DNA of 64,000 nucleotides, from contig NW_024044348.1 in NCBI RefSeq assembly GCF_014851395.1, positions 23,995,890 to 24,059,889 on the forward strand, in the 5' to 3' direction. Source of the DNA: Micropterus salmoides. Lineage: Eukaryota; Chordata; Actinopteri; Centrarchiformes; Centrarchidae. A program made the translations under genes and the position numbers. Of this stretch, positions 51,118 to 62,007 are shown one piece after another (within the stretch, counting starts at the first letter, position 1; every line of letters begins with the position of its first letter). The notes beneath the pieces are model-generated. The model worked only from the letters and a program-made list of their open reading frames with translations. It was not told the DNA's origin and did not search any database.

Positions 51118-51325
51118 GGTCCCCTCTTGGATAGGTAGCTATCGTTTAAGGATCTAAGTCCCCTCTTGGCAATTTCTTTAAAAAGCCAAAAAAAGCAAAT
51201 TTGCAGTAATATTATGTTAAAAGACAGTAAAAGTAAATTTTGTATTATATTTATTTTACTTCAAAAGGACTGGAAACACAGGTCCACACTTGGCAGTTTA
51301 CTCCGACGGTGCACTGTTGGATAGG
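51118..51325 (-). repeat. right terminus with internal copies of the terminal motif
   Basis: On the minus strand, from the end inwards: CCTATCCAACAGTGCACC (51308-51325), GCCAAGTGTGGACC (51281-51294), GCCAAGAGGGGACTTAGATC (51151-51170) and CCTATCCAAGAGGGGACC (51118-51135). The last is an internal near-copy of the terminus. The left end has a matching CTAAGAGGGGAC (31139-31150) and GCCAAGAGGGGACC (31252-31265). Confidence 0.8.
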
Positions 51326-51330
51326 TACGC

Positions 51331-51353
51331 GTGTATGTGTGTGTGTGTGTGTG
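51331..51353. repeat. (TG)n at right flank of the large element
   Basis: GTGTATG(TG)n run starting five bases after the element's right terminus. It mirrors the TG run on the left. Confidence 0.95.
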
Positions 51354-52231
51354 ATGGCAACAACATGTTGAAAGTGTTGCTTCTAATAATTTGATTTTCT
51401 ATAGGAGCTGGTCTGAAGAGCACTAAACAGCTCTCCCCTTCGGAGGATTTAAAAGACAGCAAATGTGAATAAGTGACTGTTTCAAGTCAGTTACAGGTGT
51501 TTCACATCTAAAAAGCCAGAGCTGTAACAACAGGCCCCCAACAGACAGACATTATTCAAGGTAAATAACAAAACACAAAAACGATGGGGATCTTTGGTGA
51601 AGAAGTTCCATGGCCATTGAAACAATTCTAAGACTACAACAGGGACAGAGTGGCACTCGTGCTCAGCCTTGGAGTTAGGGGCAACCAAAATATAGTGGTT
51701 TCTGAAGAATAATTCTAAACTGGGCCCCAAAGTCACACTGTGTGTAACCTCAAGATAATCTCGACAAACATAAGCAGTCTTACTTCAACTATGAGGAGAT
51801 GTAAACTAAACTCACCAAGTTTTAGTCCGTTACTGCACTCATTGTCAATCATGCATGTTGCACAGGCATATTTTGGAAATCCAAAACAGGGTGGGAGAGG
51901 GACCAGTAAAAAAATATTTCTTTCTTCTCTCAATCCTTGTGATTACTAAATGTATTGTTCTTGCAAAAAAACAAGCTGTTCTGACTTAAAAATCGAAACA
52001 GCACAACATGAACCAAGACCAAAATGCACATAAACTGAACAAGAATCCGTATTCTCACGTCAGCGCAATGATTTGATGACTTGTGGCAGTGTGGTTTCCA
52101 CATGTCAGACACCCATACAATAATGATCCCTGTGCTGGTCATAAGATTACCAATATCCAGGGCACTTTTGGGTGTTGTTAATATGCTTGATTTGACTATG
52201 AGTGACTGGGAGCGGTCAAATCTGAACTTAC

Positions 52232-52313
52232 TGGAAGGCTGAGCCCATCCTCTTGCCATTTTCTGGAACTCCAGGATCTGGACAAACATCACCAGCAAGA
52301 CCGCTTTGACTCA
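52232..52313 (-). CDS. csmd1: csmd1 exon, start of second sushi repeat
   Basis: 82-nt exon: 2 nt (TG), 26 codons, 2 nt (CA). It reads SQSGLAGDVCPDPGVPENGK then RMGSAF, and the split codon CA|A gives Gln with the next exon. The CPDPGxPENGxR stretch is the standard opening of a sushi repeat in CSMD proteins, and the preceding SQ...G linker also fits CSMD1. Acceptor CTTTCAG (comp. 52314-52320), donor GTAAGT (comp. 52226-52231). The phase agrees exactly with exon 28253-28377. The longer minus-strand frame reaching to 51930 is read-through of the intron and is not coding. It was found by its sushi motif; it is too short to be conspicuous. Confidence 0.93.
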
Positions 52314-52769
52314 CTGAAAGAAAGGAGGAAAATATATACATCAAAATAATCTGAAAGATGCAATAATTACATTCCACAAGTCCACACACACAATATTGAA
52401 GCTAACTTAATTGTAAACCTACTATGTCAGAAGCAATCCAACCCCACCTGCAATTTAAAGTTAACTACCATTATGTACACTACTTGTGAGCTAACTGTTT
52501 AAAACAAATAATAAATTGGTAAGTGGAGAAAAATCTTTTTCCTATTTACAAGATGAATCACCTTACATTTCTTTAGTGTTTCTTATGTTTCTTATGTTTC
52601 TTAGCTATATTTCAATAATTTTTCATATTGTTTTTTCCCCACAAAGTTAAAACTGTAGAACTGTAGACTGGCCCTGAACAGAGCTCAAATTTAATCTGCC
52701 ATATTTCCCTGAGCCATTCGACAGATTGCTTTAAGCAAATAAAGAACATGTACAATTAAGTTGCATATA

Positions 52770-53794
52770 CAGTCGCAGAAAAAAGTATATTAACCCTTTG
52801 GAATCTCCTGGATTTCAGCTTAAACTGGTCATAAAATGTAATCCGTTCTTCATGTAAGTCACAACAATAAACAAACGCCAAACTCCAGAAGCTAATTGGA
52901 GTCAGGAGTCAGCCAACCTGGAGTCCAATCAATGAGACGAGATTGGAGGTGTGGGTTAGAGCTGCCATACCCTATAAAACACACAACAATTTTGTGATTC
53001 TCATGAAGCAATGCCTGATGTGAACCATGCCTTGAAGAAAAGAGCTCTCTGATGACCTACAATTAGGAATTGCTGACTTGCATGAAGCTGGAAAGAGTTA
53101 CAAAAGTATCTCTAAAAGCCTTGATGTCCATCAGTCCACGGTAAGACAAACTGTCAATAAATGGAGAAAGTTCAGCACTTTTGCTACTCTCCCTAGGAGT
53201 GGCCATCCAAATATGACTGCACAAGACCAGGGCCATCTGTCTGAAGATCAACAGAAGATGAGTGATGCAACAGGACAACGACCCAAAGCACAGACGTATA
53301 TCAACAACAGAATGGCTTCAACAGAAGAAAAGACACCTTCTTGAGCTGCCCCATCAGATTACTGACCTCGACCTAATTGAGATGCTGTACCATGACCTCA
53401 AGAGAGCGATTCACACCAGACACCCCAAAAATACTGCTGAACTGAAACGGTTTGTAATGAGGAATGGTCCAAAAATTCTCCTGACCATTGTTCAGGTCTG
53501 ATCTGCAACTCAAGAAAGCGTTTGGTTGAGGTTATTCCTGCCAAAGGAGGGTCAAACAGTTATTAAATCCAAGGATTCACATACTTTTTCCCACCCTGCA
53601 CTGTGAATATTTAAATGGCGTGTTCAATAAAAACATTAAACATTCTGTATAATTGTTGTGTGGTATTAGTTAAGCAGACTGTATTTGTCTATTGTTGTGA
53701 ATGTGTGATGAAGATTAGACCGCATTTTATGACCAATTTATGATGAAATCCAGATTATTCCAAAGGGTTCTCATATTTTTTTTTCCTGCAATTG
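52770..53794 (+). mobile_element. internally deleted Tc1-like element, about 1.0 kb
   Basis: Ends: CAGTCGCAGAAAAAAGTATA on the left, and CAATTGCAGGAAAAAAAAAT on the minus strand at the right. Both are followed by a shared CCCTTTGGAAT and by the similar stretch TGGTCATAAAATG, giving long imperfect inverted repeats as in Tc1 elements. Left flank TA; the right flank is now TG. Confidence 0.85.
53038..53499 (+). pseudogene. Tc1 transposase with central deletion
   Basis: Begins ELSDDLQLGIADLHEAGKSY and KSISKSLDVHQSTVRQTVNK, the N-terminal paired-like helix-turn-helix. It then jumps near 53250 to MQQDNDPKHRRISTTEWLQQ and LPHQITDLDLIEMLYHDLKR, the part with the second catalytic Asp and the final Glu of the DDE triad. 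The region with the first catalytic Asp and the GGGxxMxW motif is absent, and the two halves are in different frames. It is therefore inactive and could only have moved using another element's transposase. Confidence 0.85.
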
Positions 53795-55599
53795 TGTTAT
53801 TTATTACAGCAGTGACAGGAGCCATTCTGCTTCCATAATGATTCATTTTACTTAAAGGTTTTGAATACTTCCAACGCTGAAAAGGTGTACATATTTTTAA
53901 CAATTCGTAGTATCCTCGAGGAAAACTATTTCCAACTTTCAGACAAATAAAACTTGAAACGACCTTAAGTACAATTTTCCTGCTTTCATAATAAACTTCA
54001 TCTATGCATAGTCATACATTATGAATTTTAAAAATGTTGTTTAATACTCGTAAGCAAATCCATTATGTAGTGTGCAAAATTACATGACAATTTAATAAAA
54101 CCTTCAGGGGTAAAATAGTTCTAAAAAAAAGTTTAGCAAAAACAATATAAATGGCGGAACTGTTGATAGAATTTAAAACCGATACATGCTGAGATTTAAT
54201 GAAGAGAACTGTCCTCCGTGTTGGGTTTTTTTTGTGCTGTTCCTAAAAAAAGCACAAAAGCAAAACACATGACACATTTTGTCCAGATCTTACATTGGTT
54301 TCAGACACTCTGGCTGGGAGCATCTGCTGCATGCCTAAAAACTTAATGTAAATGTAAATGAGACCAGACAACATGACAGGAACCAGTTTAGACCAGGTCT
54401 GTCTTAATGGAACTCTGTGGATGAATAATGGTGGTTAGCAAAAAAATATAGGGAAAGGAAGGTGAGAATAAATAACATGAAAATGAGAAGAATACTGAAA
54501 AGGGAGTACAATAGCACAAAGGAGGAAAAAAGGGGTACATCCTGGAGGGTTATAAAAATATGACCTGAAGAAAGACCAATATCTGACCTCTCAACATCTC
54601 CCTTCTTGCCCATGTTTTCTTGTATATTTCTCACTCTTCATGTCATCTTCATCTGCCTCTGTTCCGACTCACACCTCCACTACTTTTGTATTCTCAGCTT
54701 GCTCACCCCGCTTTTTCTCTCTCACACACATTAGCTGCAATTTATAAAGGGATGCCAAAGTTTTGTGCATCCTAGCATAAAAGATGGATGAATGATTTGC
54801 TGCGTTTGTGTGATTGTATTGTGTGTGTGCTCAGGGGTTGGGAGCGTATAGATGCTGTATGTGTGTTCGTGTGAGATATGATGCAAACAGAACAGGCTGT
54901 CTTATTGCTCTTTTTTTGATGTTCTGCCCAAAAATCACCACACAAACACACTTTCTATGTTGCGCTCTCTCATCCCTTTTTCTCTCACTCATGTTCAAAT
55001 GGCTTTCATTGGCATCAGATACAACGGTTCATATTGCTGAAACAAATCCAGCTCATGCAAACAACATGAGATTGTTATATGGAAACACAAGCTGCCAAAT
55101 ATCATTGCTGGGCTGATGTCAAATATCCTCAAGCTGACTTAATACCATATTTGCACTTAAAAGACCATTCAACCTTTAAACACAAGCTTATGATGCATAA
55201 TATAATTTCCATATCATCAAAATTTCTTCAGCAAACATTTCATCTCTATAAGTCAACTTTGTAGGAATTGACAAAAAAGTGATACATTTTCTTTTTGGTT
55301 CCCATGTATGTTTGGCATTTCTGACATCTGTAATATACCTACACATCCTGTCAGCTACCCAGTGCTATGGATTGAGATTCCACTCACTAAATGAGTCAGT
55401 TCTTCCTGCCATTTGTACTGAAGTATATGAACTGTGCATTTCACCGTTACATGTCCGGTCTCAAAAAATATTATGAGCCCACTGTATATGTATATGAGCC
55501 CAATATCTATGAGCCCACTGACTATTAAACAGTATTACAGTAAACAGTAAGGTAAGTGACATTTTTTCCATGAATATTTAAAAAAAATAATAAAAAATT

Positions 55600-56282
55600 A
55601 AAGCTGCAAGCAGCGTTGGGGGGCCCCTCGCGCATGTAGTGCATCGGGGTGTGAGGCGGCTGCATTGCATATTCTGGAGCTCTGCCGGTGCGGCTGTGAA
55701 TTTGCTACGCGCTTCGGAAGCTGCATGAAGGTGTTAAACCTCACTTCCTGTGTCCCCTTTGTGGCGCTACATAGCACTTGGCGCTATGAATATAAATTAA
55801 TATTGGCATGTAGATATGTTCAGGGCAGAACAGATGGATGATTTACACACTCCGTACTTTAACGAACTCCTCCTAGGGATTTAGTCTGACCGACTTCAAA
55901 TTTCAGCTGTGCCTTCTAAAGGCATTGAAGATGAAAAGTTGTGCTATTTGCGAGTTTTCGTCAATGGGCGTGTCCGTAGCGTGGCGTCAAAGATCAACTC
56001 TTCGCCATGACACAGGAAGTTGTTGTAACTTCAGTGTACATGCTCACATCTGAAACAAACTTTACGTGCTTGATAACTCTCCCACGCCAATACCGATTTA
56101 TATTCATGATGGCAAGTGCTATGTAGCTCCACATAGGGGACACAGGAAGTGACATATAACACCTTCATGCGGCGTCGGAACCGCGTAGCAAATTCACAGC
56201 CGCACCGGCAGAGCTCCAGAATGTGCAATGCAGCCGGCTCACACCCAGACACGCTACAAGTGCGAGGGCCCGCCCAACGCTT
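55600..56282. mobile_element. foldback repeat with AAAGCTGCAAGCAGCG terminus
   Basis: Left arm (from AAAGCTGCAAGCAGCG) and right arm are inverted copies of about 190 bp: CTGGAGCTCTGCCGGTGCGG and GTGAATTTGCTACGCG on the left answer to CGCGTAGCAAATTCACAGCC and CCGGCAGAGCTCCAG on the right. The centre has ATGGGCGTGTCCGTAGCGTG. The right end lacks the last 12-15 bases. The terminus and arm sequence are, from memory, a very common percomorph repeat. No coding. Confidence 0.75.
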
Positions 56283-56362
56283 AATATATATATATATTTT
56301 ATTTTTTTTTTAATTTATTTTTTTTTTCTCTTTCTTTTTTTAAATTATATATATATACACAT
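56283..56362. repeat. AT-rich / poly-T low complexity
   Basis: (TA)n, T runs and (TA)n in 80 bp directly beside the foldback element. Confidence 0.85.
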
Positions 56363-57133
56363 GAACTATTAGTTCTGGCTCATAAATGCTCAAGAGGGTG
56401 TGACACAAAAGTATTTGCAAACCTGAAAACTATCTATCCAATTTAAATCCTTTTAGTATCTTCAAATATTTGAGATTTCCAAAGATGAATACTCTTTCTT
56501 AAAATTATTTTATTATCCTTGTATGCACAGTAGGTACCATATACTGGTATTTTCAAATCGTGACTAAATGTTAGAAATCTCTTCTGAGGCAATATGTTGG
56601 TAAGGGGAAATTAAATTTACAGCTCCATCAAAAATGTAATATTAAAGTTTTTATTATGATTAATTACCCTTGGCTCCACTGTTTAATCAGGCTACTAGCA
56701 AATTTGGTGGTACAAGCAACACATTTACATAACAGTACAGGAAGTTATTTAAATTTATAGTTACAAACAAAAATGTTGTCATGGTAAAGCCATATCGAAT
56801 ATGTACATTATGTACATTAAGATTGTACCAATGAGTTGTATGTCATTTCAGCTATTGTTTTTTTGTTCTTTGTTGTAAGAAATTGTTGTTGAAGTTCCCA
56901 AGAGAAAAACCACTGGCTCAGGGAATTAGAGAAAAATGGCAAACCACTGGCTTAGAGGGCAATGTAAAGACGGATAAAGACAAGGCATTTGCACTAAGAA
57001 TGCAAAGCCATGTAGCACAAAAGTTTAGTTATTATAGCAGATGAACCATTAAAAAGGAAACCATGGTCAAAGTGTCTATGAGAGAGGGTGCAAAGAGAAA
57101 GGGAGAGAAAGAAAGAGCATGGGAGAATATGTT

Positions 57134-57138
<5 letters not shown>

Positions 57139-57168
<30 letters not shown>
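57139..57168. repeat. (TG)n microsatellite
   Basis: 15 TG units. Confidence 0.96.
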
Positions 57169-57171
<3 letters not shown>

Positions 57172-57831
57172 CAGCTGACATGTGTTTCAGGTAAGAGCTT
57201 TTGAGGTGCTCTTCAGACGCCTGCTGGATGAGGAAAGAAATGTGTGAAGTGTAATTTGTTGATATGCTCTCTTCCGCTGTTCTCCTCTGCTCTTGTTGAA
57301 TGCCTCTTATCCACTCTGCCCTCTCTTTCTCCCTCATCATCTCATGCTCACAGGTCAATCAGCCATCTTCCCGTCATCTCTTTAGTTGAGCCCACAAGAT
57401 TCTCCACATAAAAACACTTGTTATGATGCTGAGTCAGAGCCATGGGTCATGAAACACAGTATAAGATGATGATGGCTACAGACTGCATTACTGACATTCC
57501 CAAACCAAGTGGTGGCATCACTTTCATTTGAGTAGACAGGCAGCTGAGCACCACCTTGCCTGACAATCCTGAAGAAAACACTGATTATAAATCACACTCT
57601 CACAATAATGATTTATTACAGTTCTAGATCATTGTCTAGGGAGTAAAACTTCTTAATCACAATATTTCAGCCTCTCTACAATTATGACACATTCTCAGCA
57701 GTAAGCTAATGTTACCGCTGAGAGAGGGTAACTGCAAGATGGGCTGCTTTCATTTGAACCATTTTACATTCTTCTAGTTACCACTCTTACTTTATATATT
57801 TGTCTTTTAACTGGCTTATTTCTTAAATGGA

Positions 57832-57857
57832 TATCTATCTATCTATCAATCTATCTA
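57832..57857. repeat. (ATCT)n microsatellite
   Basis: Six units with one CAAT interruption. Confidence 0.9.
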
Positions 57858-58755
57858 TAATATCACATAGGATTGTAACCAATAGTCAGTTCAAGAATTA
57901 TTCATAAATGGACTGCTCTCAAAGTGATTTGAACTTATCCTTGTGTGCATGTCTATTAGACTGTGCTTTAATATAGGCTAGAGGTTGTCTTTTAGATTAT
58001 GATTCATAAGCACTTCATTCTCTTGGTACAACTCATTATCATCAGTCACTGGTTCTTTGTAATGATTATATATTGCATACAGAGTGCACATTCTCAGCCA
58101 TACATCCATAATATTAGCACTGGGAGTCACATAGATGTGTTGTTCAAAGACTGGTTTGGGACCAAAGTAGACCTTGGCGTTACATTTTTTAATGTTTTAA
58201 TGATTCTGGTTCCCAAGTTTATGGCCTAACTGTACTACATTGGGGTAATCTCACCGAGCCTTTGGCCCAATGTGAAAGCCCCCATTCATGACCCATTTAC
58301 TCAGTTCTGGTCCCCATGACAAAAATGCTAATGTCTCTTAATGAGCACGGGTCTCATGGTGGTAAACAAAATTTCTCATTTAGGGCCAGGGCTGCGAAAG
58401 CTCAACCTGGACTACACAGTTAACAGTCATTCTTTGGCTCCACATTGTGATAACAGATAACAAAGCTCATTCTCCACAGTGCCGCAATAATTTTACAAGT
58501 GGGATATCTACTTTTCAGAGTCTTTAAGCAGATACACAAGAACCACTTGTGATCACTGCAATTTTGCTTACACATCATGATAAAATTCACACAGGGCAAT
58601 GTCGAATGAGAGCTGGACCACCTGTTTTGAAAGTCATAAGGTTAAGTCATGCAGAACAGGCTATATTGTAATTTATTTTAATACATTTACTTGTCAGCCA
58701 GAAAGAAAACTCCATAGACCTTGATGGTAAGAGAGTTACTTCACAACAATATGTA

Positions 58756-59899
58756 GAGGTGGGGGACTCGAGTCACATGACTTGACTCTAGTCGCAAATT
58801 GGAAGACTTGAAACTTCCTTGACTAACACAGACAAAAGACTCGACTTGACTTTGACTTGGTATTCATGACTTGAGACTTGTGCACAGTACAACATTTTTT
58901 AATAAAAATACCAAATCAAAAATTCTGTCAGTAGCATTGTGTTAGGTGCTTTGCATGACTTATGAGACCCAATCAGAAAACCAAACGTGGGCGTCAGCGT
59001 CATCGTTTCTAAAGTCCTCCGTTTTTGCCCGTCTTCTTCTATCTGTGAGTTTTCGTGAATGGGCGTGTCCGTGGCTTGACGTCAAAGATCAACTCTTCGC
59101 CATGACACAGGAAGTTGTTGTAATTTCAGAGTACACGCTCACATCTGAACCAAACTTTATGTGCTTGATAACTCTCCCACCCCGCAGACATCTACACACC
59201 AATACCGATTTATATACATAGCGGCAAGTGCTATGTAGCTCCACATAGGGGACACAGGAAGTGACATATCACACCTTCATGCGGTGTCGGAACCGCGTAG
59301 CAAATTTACAGCCGCACCGGCAGAGCTCCAGAATATGCAACTCGGCCGGCTCACACCCGGACGTGCTACAAGTGCGAGGGCCCGCCCAACACTGCTTGCA
59401 GCTTTAATTTCAATTGTATTGGTTTAAAATTGGAGTAGGTAAGGCTTTATGCTGTGGCTACACAGTGTTTTCCAGCTAATAAGTCCCAGCTATAGTCTGC
59501 ATGCATGTGTTAGCAAGATTTATTAGGGACAAACAAAAAAATATATTACTTTTAGTGTGTTTAAACTTAGGTTAACGTTACTGACACCTGTTTTTATTGC
59601 TCTGTTGTTGTTTTTTTACCCCATTTCAATTATGGGTGAAGCCAATAATAGCCTGAATAATAGAAAACCTTTGTGTATAGTTCAATATAGTTAGAACAGA
59701 AACACTCACTACATCTTCCAAGATGATCACAGTTGAATTGCCACCTCTCTTAAACTGTTTAAAAGTCAACTGAATTCCTAAGATTTTCATATGACTTGTG
59801 ACTTGCTTGACTTTCATCACAGTAACTTCGGACTTGCTTGAGACTTGAAGGTTAAGACTTGCTTGTGACTTTGACATGTGTGACTTACTCCCAACTCTG
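58756..59899. mobile_element. GACTTG-rich element with nested foldback fragment
   Basis: Left end GAGGTGGGGGACTCGAGTCA and right end (minus strand) CAGAGTTGGGAGTAAGTCAC are similar inverted termini. The subterminal parts are dense in GACTTG/CAAGTC words (58775-58880 and 59785-59885). I know such GACTTGA-rich repeats as common in fish. The centre is interrupted by the foldback fragment 59045-59406. No transposase frame. Confidence 0.6.
59045..59406. mobile_element. second copy of the foldback repeat, one arm
   Basis: Matches the right half of 55600-56282 (AATGGGCGTGTCCGT, GACACAGGAAGTTGTTGTAA, CGCACCGGCAGAGCTCCAG). Unlike that copy it keeps the full terminus CTGCTTGCAGCTTT (59393-59406). The left arm is missing. 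Confidence 0.75.
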
Positions 59900-60076
59900 A
59901 CAATATGCTATTTTTAGTTGGCCCTTCTTGTAACAAGGAAATGCACTAGCTTTGGACTCAAGCAGACTGACTTCAGGCAAATCAATCACATGGAAACAAC
60001 TTTGTACATGAGTGTGTTTGCGTATGTGTATGTATCTGTCTGTGCATGCTTAGTTTGTGTGAGAGTAAAAAAGAAA

Positions 60077-60090
60077 GTGTGTGTGTGTGT

Positions 60091-60148
<58 letters not shown>
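60077..60148. repeat. (TG)n(AG)n compound microsatellite
   Basis: About 27 TG units with one TATG break, then nine AG units. It produces Val-Cys and Thr-His repeat frames that are not genes. Confidence 0.97.
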
Positions 60149-61791
60149 TGTGAACTCTTCAAAGCTCCACATGATTGATAAATACAATAAACTGAACTTG
60201 CCCCGGGTACTCTTCACATACGCATGCACACACTCAAATACGCACAAAGCATCCCAGTTTTATTTTTAATTGCCGCAACACATGAAGAAGCACACAAGCA
60301 CATATGATTTCTTTTTCACATATGCACACACTTACACACACAAAACACCATACTAATGTTAATTGCACCAGCACATGCTTGACTGAGCGTGTAAATCAGC
60401 AGAAATATTGATGAGGGTTTTATTATGGAGCTAAATGCTAAGGAATGGATGAGGTATGAGCTTGAGCTTCTGTGATAATTAAAAGCCTCTGTCACATGAT
60501 CTGAATACTATTTCAGAATTGTCTCCAAGCTGCCAGGATATACCACCTGAGACTGTATAGATATTTATCACATGTATGATTAAATTGTTTTGCTGCCTTG
60601 TGGTCAATATAATGTTTAAGTTTATTTGGATTCCCATTAGCTGCCACTGGGGTAAGGTCCACATAAATACACTGTGTGCTTTTACCTCCCATTTCGATCT
60701 ACTAATTAAACACAATACACAAAGAAGAGCTTTAGCCTCTCCCAATATGAATGGAGGAGCTTACTTGCCTTTAAAATGTGACTTTTTAATTTAAATAACA
60801 GCTGATGTGATCTAATTCCTTTACAAACAGTAGCTATCGAAGATGGTATATCTGTTGTGAAGATATTACAAAGCTAGACCTTGAATTTACTTGGGTAAAT
60901 ACGTATTTTTAAACACAGACACTTGAGAGGGTTCTCTTAACTTCTAAAATAAACCAGAAATATTGACACCTACTGTGCACATTAGTTGGCAGTATTGAAA
61001 CAAACTAGTGGTGTATACGATATTAAACATTGTGAGACTTTCCCTGAAAAAGATTTGCTTTTGTTTATTTCATGAAACTGTTTTCAGTTTTCTTCATACC
61101 ACACAGGGCATGTAATCTTGCATTTGTCAAATGGGTCAGCAGTGGCATTTAAAGAAAATAAGAAACTCTACAGGCCTTAATTGCTTTGCAGCTTTTTCTA
61201 ACTGGTTTGTATTTTTAAATTTGAACATCTGCCTTTTGTTGTTTTGAGATTTCTCAAATCTCACTATAACTTAAAACACAGTTCAGTTAACATCTCTAAC
61301 ATACTGCACAAAGGATCTGAAGATCTGCACTCCTTTTAAATTAATATTGTGTATTATAATTAGTTTGTAATTACTCTATATTTAACATACAGATCACACC
61401 TGTCCTAGATGAAAAGTGTACAGCTTACAACTGTCTTTCAGAACAGCAAAGATTCTCTGATCTGACACCTGGATCAGCAGCAAGGTGTCTGATTTGTTTG
61501 AGCCTTTCAAAACCTTTACAAATCATTGCTGCATAAATTAAAAACTATCTCTGATCTTAAGCAACCAAGGTTTGGTTAGGTTTAGGCATACAAATGACTT
61601 GGTTGGGGACAGATCCTAGTTTGGGTTAAAATGGGGTGTCCTGATAGCTGAATTTATAGACCCCTCAATTCCTGTCTAACGCTATACTGTCAGCTAAAAA
61701 ATAAAAACAAAAATAACCACCACAACAACGACAACAAGTTATGGTTAGGGAACATCAGGGTTTGAATTAAAATACGTATCATGGTTTAAAG

Positions 61792-62007
61792 CAGTGATTC
61801 TCAAACTTTTCACACCATAGACTCTTTTTATGTTTTATTACAGAAAGTGTTTGAAACCAATGACCAAAATAGTCATACATTCTGTTCTTCTGTTACTGTG
61901 TGGATGGAATTATAGTGAAAATAAATGATTTCCCTTTTTGCTGGGAACCCATTCGAACTCCCTCAAGGACCCCTGGGGGTCACCGGACCCCACTTTGAGA
62001 ACCACTG
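61792..62007. mobile_element. hAT-type MITE, 216 bp, perfect 8-bp target duplication
   Basis: The left end CAGTGATTCTCAAACTTTTC and the right end on the minus strand CAGTGGTTCTCAAAGTGGGG share 14 of the first 15 bases. This is the CAGnGGTTCTCAAA terminus typical of vertebrate hAT (Charlie-like) elements. It is flanked on both sides by GTTTAAAG (61784-61791 and 62008-62015), an exact 8-bp duplication. No coding. Confidence 0.88.

Larger units (their letters stand above)
31101..51325. mobile_element. large unclassified TIR element with inverted subterminal repeat arms
   Basis: The left end CCTATCTAACAGTGGACC (31101-31118) and the right end, on the other strand, CCTATCCAACAGTGCACC (51308-51325) form an 18-bp inverted repeat with two mismatches. 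The left arm carries tandem units of about 580 bp (31485-33850). The right arm carries units in the opposite orientation, two of them 583 bp apart (49589 and 50172). Both arms repeat the core ATCTAAGAGGGGAC ... AACAGTGGACTCCTGTC ... AAGTGTGGACC. The interior holds a Tc1 fragment and short gene-like segments but no recognised transposase. About 9.5 kb of the span is a false duplication plus gap, so the true size is near 11 kb. Superfamily unknown: termini and duplication do not fit hAT, Tc1, piggyBac or CACTA as I know them. Target duplication not resolved. Confidence 0.6.
28378..52231 (-). other. csmd1: csmd1 intron, 23.9 kb as assembled (about 14-15 kb real)
   Basis: Intron splitting the second sushi repeat. 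28378-31060 has no gene or repeat that I recognise; it includes a homeodomain-site-rich, possibly conserved stretch at 29620-29900. 31101-51325 is the large unclassified element, itself mostly duplicated by an assembly error around a 500-N gap. 51354-52231 is plain intron. Confidence 0.8.

Noticed and set aside
51491..51850. Minus-strand exon candidate ending in CTAAAACTTGGTGAG
   Set aside because: A donor-like site is present but no acceptor with pyrimidine tract, and the translation fits no CSMD1 segment between the known exons.
51930..52298. 122-codon minus-strand ORF as a small gene
   Set aside because: Only 52232-52298 is coding, as part of the csmd1 exon and in a different frame. The rest is read-through of the intron after a GTAAGT donor.
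60050..60247. ORFs of Val-Cys or Thr-His repeats
   Set aside because: Translations of the TG/AG microsatellite. The same holds for ORFs over CA, TG and GA runs at 21.4, 25.0, 26.3 and 57.1 kb.
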